Source: Nitrospinaceae bacterium (GTDB lineage: Bacteria > Nitrospinota > Nitrospinia > Nitrospinales > Nitrospinaceae). From it: a DNA stretch of 64,000 nt. How positions within the stretch are numbered: the first letter of the stretch is position 1; every line of letters starts with the position of its first letter. Positions 27,058-33,625 of this stretch are shown here, piece by piece. The stretch lies in assembly GCA_029261535.1 (NCBI GenBank), contig JAJDBF010000029.1, positions 62,001 through 126,000 on the forward strand. The letters are read 5' to 3'. Position numbers and translations under genes: made by a program. Below the pieces are notes generated by a model that was given only the letters and a program-made list of their open reading frames with translations, searched no databases and was not told the DNA's origin.

Positions 27058-28152
27058 CTATAGATCAAAAAATACATCCAGCTTCTTGTCGGCGCGGGGG
27101 GTGTGGCCGGTCACGCCTTCCCACACTTCTTTCGATTCCATACACATATAAACGCTCACCGCCTCCGACTTTTTCTGAATCATTTTGCGTAGCGTGTCAT
27201 ACGCTTCCTGCCGCAGGGGTCTAAGATATCGAAACTTGCCGTCTTCCGCCGGGACGTGCTCGGCATGAAACAGTCGCGTTTCCGGATGCCTTTCCTTGAT
27301 GACGGTTTTGAGTCCGCGCCGGTAACGAAAACTACCGAGACTGATCCACTCGATTCCGTCAGGTGGCACCGCTGAGAACAGATCGTCCACCAGCTTTTGA
27401 TACGCTTGCTCCCAACCGGGATGCAAAATGATCGGATCGAGATGAAAGCCGATTTTGAATCCGGCCTCAAAACATTTTTTAGCGGCGGTCAATCGCGCGT
27501 GCGTGCTCGGTGTTCCCTTCTCTTCCAGCTCCGCAACTACAGGCGGATTGAGCGACCACGAAACGATGACGTTTTTTGCATCGGGCAGAGCCAGCAGGGG
27601 GTCCACGCAATCGGATTTTGTTTTAAGTTCCAGCACGGCGTTGGAATAGCGATTGAACAACGGGACGAGCACTTCGCTGTAGGGCAGGACATCTTCCAGC
27701 GCGAGGCTGTCGGTCAACTCCCCGGTGCCAACGCGAAAACTTCTGTTCGGGTGTTCCCTGAATACAGTTTCGAGTTCGGTCACGAGGTCTTCCGGGTTGG
27801 CGAAAGCAGTCAGCACCGGATTGTTTTTAAGGAAATCCTGCAGGAAGCAGTACGAGCAATCGTAAATACAATTTTTAATCAGGTTGACGACATAATAATT
27901 GCAACACACCATGCCAGGACTGATCCCCGGACATTTCTTTAAAAACTCGCCGCGAAAACGTGATAGCAATAACTGCCGTTTGCCCGCGCCAAAAACATCG
28001 GTTTGGGTGCGGGCGAGGCGTTCTTCAATATCGGCTGAAGAGTCGACCCGCTCTACCGGCACACCGGGCAGGCGCGATAGCACCTTCTGCGTGAACGGCA
28101 GGCGTTCGGTGCCTTCTTCAAGGAAAATGGTTTCAAACAGCGGCGAAGTCAT
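27058..28152 (-). CDS. Spore photoproduct lyase-like radical SAM protein
   Basis: The 364-residue product has a CX3CX2C radical-SAM cluster motif (C95, C99, C102 in NCIYDCSYCFLQ) and overall resembles spore photoproduct lyase (SplB), which repairs the thymine dimer formed in spore DNA. Nothing else here suggests sporulation. The Cys that donates the hydrogen atom in Bacillus SPL (about 43 residues after the third cluster Cys) is not seen; the region reads FRVGTGELTDSLAL, with Gly where I would expect Cys. The C-terminal MCMESKEVWEG keeps the family ending. It may repair other photoproducts or do different radical chemistry. It is convergent with the ParE gene (25 bases away). Confidence 0.85.
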   Translation of the reverse strand: MTSPLFETIFLEEGTERLPFTQKVLSRLPGVPVERVDSSADIEERLARTQTDVFGAGKRQLLLSRFRGEFLKKCPGISPGMVCCNYYVVNLIKNCIYDCSYCFLQDFLKNNPVLTAFANPEDLVTELETVFREHPNRSFRVGTGELTDSLALEDVLPYSEVLVPLFNRYSNAVLELKTKSDCVDPLLALPDAKNVIVSWSLNPPVVAELEEKGTPSTHARLTAAKKCFEAGFKIGFHLDPIILHPGWEQAYQKLVDDLFSAVPPDGIEWISLGSFRYRRGLKTVIKERHPETRLFHAEHVPAEDGKFRYLRPLRQEAYDTLRKMIQKKSEAVSVYMCMESKEVWEGVTGHTPRADKKLDVFFDL

Positions 28153-28364
28153 AATTTGATGAAAAACAAAAGGTTAACGCCGTGCCAACGGTTGTTATCG
28201 GGCGATTCTTTTGGCATAATGGCTAAGGTCGTATTGTAAACCAAATCGCCCGTCCGATGGCGGTTTAACCGTCCACTCCGAGCACGTCCGAAAAATTTTT
28301 CCGGCAGATCAAAAAACCCCCGCAACTTTTCCTTCAGGATTATCCAATGGGGACCATTAATAAT

Positions 28365-28440
28365 TAGATTTTTCCATTCCGGCAACTCGCAGACCTTCTA
28401 AAATCAGGGTCTGCTCGCGGCCAAAGAAATTTTTAGAGGT
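28365..28440 (+). repeat. Interspersed repeat D, copy 1 (uninterrupted)
   Basis: Runs from about ATTAGATTTTTCCATTCCGG through CAACTCGCAGACCTTCTAAA to AAATTTTTAGAGG. Its ends carry TCTAAAA / TTTTTAGA, so the unit can fold. It matches 41731-41855, where a repeat C unit interrupts it. It ends immediately before the M23 peptidase gene; the 294-base gap 28153-28446 holds nothing else I can name. Confidence 0.65.
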
Positions 28441-28446
28441 GCCCAA

Positions 28447-29664
28447 ATGGAATCCCCTTCTGTTCTAGAAAATCAAATTCCAAGCCCACGCAAATCGTCA
28501 CCGCATTCCACCATCATCATGACCGTGTTGGCGGTGTCGCTGATGGGCAATGCCTATTTTCTTTTCGACCGTCAGAACTGGTTGCCTTCGGAAACAGTAG
28601 CGGTGGTCCCGGTTCCGCAAGTGGTGGCGACGCCAGTTGTCCATACCACCAAAAAAGCAAATGATCCGCAATGGCCGACCCGCAAGATTTCCGAAGAGTC
28701 GCCCAAAGGTTCCCGTGTGGTGGCCATCGCGTCCGCGCCGGTAGAGCAAGCAAAGAAAGCGGTTTCTGTTTCAGCCACTACATTGAAAAAAGATAAAGGG
28801 TCATTTCAGGTACAACGCGCATCGTTTATTGCGCCGGAGGAATTTCCAGGGCATGAGCTCCAGACCCTGCATTTCGCGGTCAGGAAATCCCTCACTTTCA
28901 CGTTGTGTCAGGTCATGCCGGATCCGGACTGCAAACAGATGTCCGCTTACATGAGCCGGTTATTGATGTGGCGAATGGATGTGACCCGCCACCTGCGCGA
29001 AGGCGATCGGGTGTCGATAGTTTATGAACGGTTGTCGGAAAAGGAAATGCGCATCCTGCGGCTGGAATTCGACAGCGGATTTTTGAAAGAAAAACTGGTG
29101 GCTAATTTCTATCAGGCTCCCGGTGCGGACTTCGGCACGTATTTCGATGATGCTGGCAAAGAGTTCGGGTTGCGTCTCAAGGACAAACAATCGCCCATCC
29201 GCGCCTATTCAGAAATCACCTCCCTGCCCGGGGACTACCGTGAAGGCGCGTTTGCCGGGCACTCCGGCACCGATTTCAAAACAGCGGTCGGGACTCCCAT
29301 TTATGCGGCGTTTGGCGCGCGCGTTTCCCGCGTCAACTGGAACCGACATAACAACGGACTGTGTGTTGAGTTGACGCATCCGGCAGAAGGCGTGCGCACT
29401 CTGTACCTGCACCTCAATAAAGTGCGCGTCAAAAAAGGCCAGTATGTGAAAGCGGGAGAAATTATTGGCGAAGCGGGCAACACCGGTCACAGTTTTGCGC
29501 CACACCTGCACTATGAAATGCGATCGCTTAAAAACAGGAACAAGATTCTTAATCCGTTCAAAACCCGTTTGCATCCGACCTTTCGCCGAACCGTGAACAG
29601 CATGACGGGTTTCAAAAAATCTGCCGGACGCTATGCCTCCATCCTGCAAAACAGCCTGTCCTGA
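28447..29664 (+). CDS. Membrane-anchored M23 (LytM-type) peptidoglycan endopeptidase
   Basis: Zinc peptidase expected to cut peptide cross-links of the cell wall. The 405-residue product has one N-terminal transmembrane segment (IIMTVLAVSLMGNAYFLF, 24-41), a linker, an intermediate domain similar to the LysM/OapA-type insert of periplasmic M23 proteins (DVTRHLREGDRVSIVYERLS), and a C-terminal M23 domain with metal ligands in GHSGTDFK (H-x3-D) and PHLHYEM (H-x-H). All ligands are present, so it should be active rather than an EnvC-like activator. mtgA follows after 24 bases, linking wall cutting and wall synthesis. Confidence 0.93.
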   Translation: MESPSVLENQIPSPRKSSPHSTIIMTVLAVSLMGNAYFLFDRQNWLPSETVAVVPVPQVVATPVVHTTKKANDPQWPTRKISEESPKGSRVVAIASAPVEQAKKAVSVSATTLKKDKGSFQVQRASFIAPEEFPGHELQTLHFAVRKSLTFTLCQVMPDPDCKQMSAYMSRLLMWRMDVTRHLREGDRVSIVYERLSEKEMRILRLEFDSGFLKEKLVANFYQAPGADFGTYFDDAGKEFGLRLKDKQSPIRAYSEITSLPGDYREGAFAGHSGTDFKTAVGTPIYAAFGARVSRVNWNRHNNGLCVELTHPAEGVRTLYLHLNKVRVKKGQYVKAGEIIGEAGNTGHSFAPHLHYEMRSLKNRNKILNPFKTRLHPTFRRTVNSMTGFKKSAGRYASILQNSLS

Positions 29665-29688
29665 TGCTGGCTTGAGTGGAGAATAGAT

Positions 29689-30483
29689 TTGCCTCCACGA
29701 CAACGCCCCCCGTCCAAACCCAAAGCGAAAGCCAAAACGAAACCGAAAACCCGCAAAAAAAAGGCATCACGTTCAAAAAAATCCAAAACCACACTCTTGA
29801 GTCGGCTGAAAAAATTCCTGGCGATAGTGATCGCAGGATTTTTTCTGCTGTCAATCGGCCTCGTTTGGGTTTACAAGTATGTCAACCCGCCGACCACGCC
29901 CCTGCTTTTTATTCGCTGGGTCGAGAGTGATTTTGATGTGAAGCGACCTCTGCTTCTCGGCCAGTGGATTGTGCTTGAGAATATTTCATCGCGGCTGGTG
30001 CGCGCGGTGATCACCTCGGAAGACCAGAGGTTTGAATGGCATAATGGGTTCGATTGGGCCGCTGTGCGCCGCGCCATCGATGCGAATAGAAAATCGAAAC
30101 GCCTGATCGGGGCCAGTACGATTTCCATGCAGACTGCACGCAATGTTTTTTTGTGGCAGAACCGCGACTGGTTTCGCAAAGGACTGGAAGCCTATTTCAC
30201 TTTTCTGATCGAGATGTTCTGGAGTAAACAGCGCATCCTGGAAGTTTACCTGAACATCATCGAGTGGGGAGACGGAGTGTTTGGCTGTCGGGATGCGGCT
30301 GAGGTCCATCTTAAACGTGCGGTGGAACATTTGTCGCCATTGGAGTCTGCATGGTTGACTGCGATTTTGCCCAATCCCAGAAAATGGAGCCAGCCTGCAT
30401 TTGATAAAAGGGTTCGCGGACGTCAGCAAATCATTTTACGGCGCATGCGCACGACATCGTTACGATTCTTAAAAAATAAATAG
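29689..30483 (+). CDS. mtgA: Monofunctional biosynthetic peptidoglycan transglycosylase
   Basis: Polymerises lipid II into glycan strands. The 264-residue product has a strongly basic cytoplasmic tail (KPKAKAKTKPKTRKKKASRS), one transmembrane helix (about 44-63), and the GT51 domain: ITSEDQRFEWHNGFDW with the catalytic Glu, GASTISMQTARNVFLW, and KQRILEVYLNIIEWGDG. The start is TTG at 29689 with GGAG eight bases upstream; no ATG is available before the membrane helix. The Lys-rich tail is longer than in E. coli MtgA. Confidence 0.95.
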   Translation: MPPRQRPPSKPKAKAKTKPKTRKKKASRSKKSKTTLLSRLKKFLAIVIAGFFLLSIGLVWVYKYVNPPTTPLLFIRWVESDFDVKRPLLLGQWIVLENISSRLVRAVITSEDQRFEWHNGFDWAAVRRAIDANRKSKRLIGASTISMQTARNVFLWQNRDWFRKGLEAYFTFLIEMFWSKQRILEVYLNIIEWGDGVFGCRDAAEVHLKRAVEHLSPLESAWLTAILPNPRKWSQPAFDKRVRGRQQIILRRMRTTSLRFLKNK

Positions 30484-30515
30484 TTCTCCGCAAGGTGATT
30501 AGGATAGGAAAAAAA

Positions 30516-31721
30516 ATGAAGCCCGGTAAACTCAAGATCAAGATTTCAAAAACCCTGCAGGCCAAAATTGCGAAGGGACATCCCTGGGTCCATTTCTACC
30601 AATTGCAGAACCGCGACATCCGCGGCAATGCCGGTGACCTGGGAGTTATTTACGATTCGAACAACCGTTTTCTCGCGATCGGTTTGTTTGATCCGGTCTC
30701 GGACATTCGGCTCCGGATTTTGAGCACCGGCGAGCCTGTGGTCATTGATGCAGAATTTTTTATAAGACGGCTGGAGCAGGCGGTCCTGCTGAGGCGTACC
30801 CTGACAGCAACGGCGACGACGGGTTACCGTTTGGTCAATGGCGAGAACGATGGTTTCCCCGGCCTGGTGGTGGACCGCTATGGAGAAACGCTGGTCATCA
30901 AATTGTACACCGAGGCCTGGATGCCGCATCTGGATTTGTTTCTGGAATCGCTGATCCAAGTTTCCGGATGCAGTCGCGTGGTGTTGCTTCACAGCCGCCA
31001 TGTCGAGCGCACCCGGAGCAGTGGTCCGGCGCACGGACAAATTTTGCACGGCCCGCCTTTGGATGGCCCGGTGCATTTCACTGAAAACGCGTTGGTGTTT
31101 CAGGCCGATGTTGTTGAGGGCCAAAAAACAGGATTCTATTTTGACCAGAGAGAAAACCGGGCTCGGTTAAAAGAAATTGCCGCCGGTAAGGAAGTGCTCA
31201 ATGTTTTCAGCTACACTGGTGGATTCTCCGTTTATTGCATGGCGGGAAAATGTCGCTCCGTGACCGAAGTGGATGTCAATCAGCAGGCTCTGATAGCGGC
31301 CCGGGAAAATATGATGATGAATTTTCCAAACAAGGTATCTAAGGAAGCGGATTTTTTACAAATCCCGGGCGATGCGTTTCGGGTGTTGTCGGAATTCAAA
31401 CGTCAGAAGCGGCAATTCGATCTGGTCATTCTGGACCCGCCCGCATTTGCATCAAGAAAAGAGCACAAACCAAACGCATTGCAAGCTTATCTGCGATTGG
31501 CCAAGGCGGGGGCCCATTGCACGCGACCGGGAGGATTACTGTTTGCCGCTTCGTGTTCGCAATCCGTGCCGGCAAAGGAATTTTTTCGGTCAGTATCGCT
31601 GGGTATCCGCCAAACGGGTCGAAAAGAGAAGGCGCTGTTTAAATCCAAGCATGCGGTGGACCATCCAGTGAATTTTCTGGGAGGCGAATACCTCAAAGCC
31701 GGATGCTTTGAAGTTTATTGA
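30516..31721 (+). CDS. Class I SAM-dependent rRNA (cytosine-C5)-methyltransferase, RlmI-like
   Basis: The 401-residue product has an N-terminal PUA-like RNA-binding domain (residues 1-80, with KGHPWVHFYQLQN) and a C-terminal Rossmann methyltransferase: GFYFDQRENRARL, VLNVFSYTGGFSVYCMAGKC with the SAM loop, EVDVNQQALIAARENM, and catalytic FDLVILDPPAFASRK, followed by FAASCSQSV with the nucleophilic-Cys region. This is the RlmI/RlmK-type layout; E. coli RlmI methylates C1962 of 23S rRNA. I start at ATG 30516 because AGGA (30501-30504) precedes it; GTG 30495 is in frame. It follows mtgA by 32 bases. Confidence 0.9.
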   Translation: MKPGKLKIKISKTLQAKIAKGHPWVHFYQLQNRDIRGNAGDLGVIYDSNNRFLAIGLFDPVSDIRLRILSTGEPVVIDAEFFIRRLEQAVLLRRTLTATATTGYRLVNGENDGFPGLVVDRYGETLVIKLYTEAWMPHLDLFLESLIQVSGCSRVVLLHSRHVERTRSSGPAHGQILHGPPLDGPVHFTENALVFQADVVEGQKTGFYFDQRENRARLKEIAAGKEVLNVFSYTGGFSVYCMAGKCRSVTEVDVNQQALIAARENMMMNFPNKVSKEADFLQIPGDAFRVLSEFKRQKRQFDLVILDPPAFASRKEHKPNALQAYLRLAKAGAHCTRPGGLLFAASCSQSVPAKEFFRSVSLGIRQTGRKEKALFKSKHAVDHPVNFLGGEYLKAGCFEVY

Positions 31722-31918
31722 AACTAAAGGGGTTGAACGGGCTGTGTGAAGGGGGTACAGCTTGCTAAGGAAGGGGAGTTGCCAGTCTGGCAAAGTGGGA
31801 GGACCCGAGGGGAGGTAAAGCAGGGCGCTGAAACGCTACCTCAGGTATTTCGTGGCTGTTAGTGGATGTTTGGCTAATTGGAAACGATTGACTGCCCGTA
31901 GTGGCTAAAGAAAATAAT

Positions 31919-32185
31919 TTATCTTTTCTTTGCCTTAGCTTTTTTCTTCGTTTTCTTTTTAGCTTTAGCTTTGGTTTTTGCTTTAGCTTTCTTTTTAACT
32001 TTCTTTTTGGTTTTAGCTTTGGTTTTTGCTTTAGCTTTCTTTTTAACTTTCTTTTTGGTTTTTGCTTTTGTCTTGGCTTTAGCTTTTGACTTGGCTTTCT
32101 TTTTAACTTTCTTTTTGGTTTTTGCTTTTGTCTTGGCTTTAGCTTTTGACTTGGTCTTGCTTTTTGCTTTTTTCTTGGTTGCCAT
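31919..32185 (-). CDS. Lys/Ala-rich histone H1-like repeat protein
   Basis: An 88-residue protein made almost entirely of Lys, Ala, Thr, Ser and Val, with blocks such as KTKKKVKKKAKAK. It resembles histone H1-like or AlgP/Hc-type DNA-binding tails. It should bind DNA (or RNA) through charge, but no globular domain is present. The start is ATG 32185 with GGAG six bases upstream. Its DNA is built from near-identical 48- and 60-base units (see repeat entry), so length is likely to vary among strains. A promoter and a 5' leader hairpin lie directly upstream. The opposite strand has a long Phe/Leu-rich open frame that is only a shadow. Confidence 0.85.
   Translation of the reverse strand: MATKKKAKSKTKSKAKAKTKAKTKKKVKKKAKSKAKAKTKAKTKKKVKKKAKAKTKAKTKKKVKKKAKAKTKAKAKKKTKKKAKAKKR
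31986..32118. repeat. In-frame tandem repeats in the Lys-rich gene
   Basis: The plus-strand segment TTTTAACTTTCTTTTTGG recurs at 31993-32010, 32041-32058 and 32101-32118. Spacings are 48 and 60 bases (16 and 20 codons), so changes in copy number would keep the reading frame. Confidence 0.85.
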
Positions 32186-32204
32186 CAAGAACTCCTTTCA
32201 ACAC

Positions 32205-32236
32205 AATATTTGGTAGTGCTTCAGCGCCCAAATATT
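32205..32236 (-). promoter_or_regulatory. 5'-leader hairpin of the Lys-rich gene
   Basis: A perfect 9-bp inverted repeat (AATATTTGG at 32205-32213, CCAAATATT at 32228-32236) with a 14-base loop lies between promoter and start codon. The predicted transcript begins almost exactly with the stem, a position that often protects mRNA 5' ends or serves as a protein-binding site. Confidence 0.55.
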
Positions 32237-32242
32237 AATTGT

Positions 32243-32270
32243 ATTTTATTAGATCGCTTTGTATTGTCAA
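32243..32270 (-). promoter_or_regulatory. Promoter of the Lys-rich gene
   Basis: On the minus strand, a perfect -35 TTGACA (32270-32265), a 16-base spacer and TAAAAT (32248-32243). The transcription start would be near 32236, giving a leader of about 50 bases. Confidence 0.7.
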
Positions 32271-32485
32271 GAAAATATTGAAGAAAAAAGCGTTCCGGGT
32301 TTTCAGGTGACGCGCGGTTTTTTAAAATACGAATGCAGAAAAATTTTTATTTTTGAGTGAACTCAGGAAAAACCGTATGAATGCTGAGGCAAATAGAGGT
32401 CGTTAAAAATTTTTTTAGACAAGCTGGTTTATTGGTTTGATTTTTTATCTGGAAAAAAAAATTAAAAAAGTTTAAGGAAATTTCA

Positions 32486-33247
32486 ATGACACCATATCGT
32501 TTTAATGCTTTGTTGTCGGAATCCGCGCTCAGGCATGGAACCTGTTCACGGAACGATCAGCCGCAATTCATCGCACCTGAACCCTTGCCAGAAAAAAATA
32601 AAACATTGTCGATCAAAAATAATGAAGAGCATCGTCGCTTTTTAAAAGCATCCGGCATGGACAGGCAACCGGTGAGTGTAATGAAACAAATGCATAGTGA
32701 CCGGGTGATCGTTGTGGAGTCGACTGCTTTGCCGGAGGGTCTGGAAGGGGATGCGTTGATCACCGCGGAGGTGGATCGCCCGATCGGTATTTACACGGCA
32801 GATTGTGTTCCGGTGATTTTGTACGATCACGAAACGCACACCGCAGGGGTGGTGCACGCAGGCCGGGCCGGTACCGCCAAGGGTATTGTTCCGTCTGCGA
32901 TCAAAAAAATGACAGAACACTTTGGAGTACAGCCTGCAACGCTGAAGGTTGCGATAGGTCCTTCGATCGGGCCTTGTTGCTACGAGGTCGAGGAGCATTG
33001 TCTGACAGAGTTGAAAACAACATTTCCCAATGGGTCGGGATGGGTCCGGGCGCACACGTCCGGCAAAGTCATGCTGGATTTGTGGCAGGCGAATCGGGAT
33101 CAGGCATTCGCTGAAGGCGTTCCGGTGGGGCAAATATTTTTGTCGGGGGAGTGTACGGTTTGCCAGCCGGGTCGCTGGTATTCTTATCGTCGGGAAGGGA
33201 ACCGTGCTGGCAGGATGCTCACCGCAGTCATGTTGTGTCGACGGTGA
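32486..33247 (+). CDS. pgeF: Purine nucleoside phosphorylase / polyphenol oxidase family protein (YfiH/LACC1-like)
   Basis: Members are zinc enzymes that cleave purine nucleosides; older names are 'laccase domain protein' and peptidoglycan editing factor. The 253-residue product has all hallmark segments: KQMHSDRVIVV with a metal His, GIYTADCVPVILYD, GVVHAGRAGTAKGIV, IGPSIGPCCYEVEE with the metal Cys, and the C-terminal SYRREGNRAGRM. About 265 AT-rich bases precede it, which also hold the promoter of the divergent Lys-rich gene. It is convergent with the response regulator gene (six bases apart). Confidence 0.94.
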   Translation: MTPYRFNALLSESALRHGTCSRNDQPQFIAPEPLPEKNKTLSIKNNEEHRRFLKASGMDRQPVSVMKQMHSDRVIVVESTALPEGLEGDALITAEVDRPIGIYTADCVPVILYDHETHTAGVVHAGRAGTAKGIVPSAIKKMTEHFGVQPATLKVAIGPSIGPCCYEVEEHCLTELKTTFPNGSGWVRAHTSGKVMLDLWQANRDQAFAEGVPVGQIFLSGECTVCQPGRWYSYRREGNRAGRMLTAVMLCRR

Positions 33248-33253
33248 TGCCGC

Positions 33254-33625
33254 TCAGTTTTCCTGGTTGAAGCGTTCGATGATGTGATCGATCCGTTGCT
33301 CGAAATCTTCACCGATGGGTTTGACCATGAAGTCGGCCCCGCCTTCGATCATGAATTGTTTAATCAGACCGGCATGGGCATAGGCGGAGAGCATGGCGCA
33401 CGGAACATTGGGTTGGATTTCTTTCATGCGTTCGAAGGTTTGCATTCCGTTCATGTTTTTCATCATGAAGTCCATCAGGATGAGATCCACTGGATTTTTC
33501 TCCAGTTGGTCTATGCCGTCCAGTCCATTGCTGGACTCCAGCACCAGATGCCCGGCTTTTGACAACCGGCGGTGAATCGTTTTGCGCGTCAATTCGTGAT
33601 CTTCAACGATCAGGATGGTGGCCAT
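33254..33625 (-). CDS. Single-domain response regulator
   Basis: A 123-residue CheY-like receiver with no output domain. The acidic pocket is seen in ILIVEDHEL, the phospho-acceptor Asp in VDLILMDFMMKNMNG, Thr/Ser-Ala in AMLSAYAHA, and Lys in FMVKPIGED. It starts inside the stop codon of the histidine kinase gene (TGATG at 33627-33623), so the two are translationally coupled and probably cognate. Output must pass through protein contacts. Confidence 0.94.
   Translation of the reverse strand: MATILIVEDHELTRKTIHRRLSKAGHLVLESSNGLDGIDQLEKNPVDLILMDFMMKNMNGMQTFERMKEIQPNVPCAMLSAYAHAGLIKQFMIEGGADFMVKPIGEDFEQRIDHIIERFNQEN

Noticed and set aside
28149..28385. 78-codon minus-strand frame upstream of the radical SAM gene
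   Set aside because: It overlaps interspersed repeat D and lacks coding character.
31901..32216. Phe/Leu-rich 'membrane protein' frames on the plus strand
   Set aside because: They are the complement of the Lys-rich repeat gene (AAG/AAA codons read as CTT/TTT); the minus-strand gene has promoter and ribosome site.
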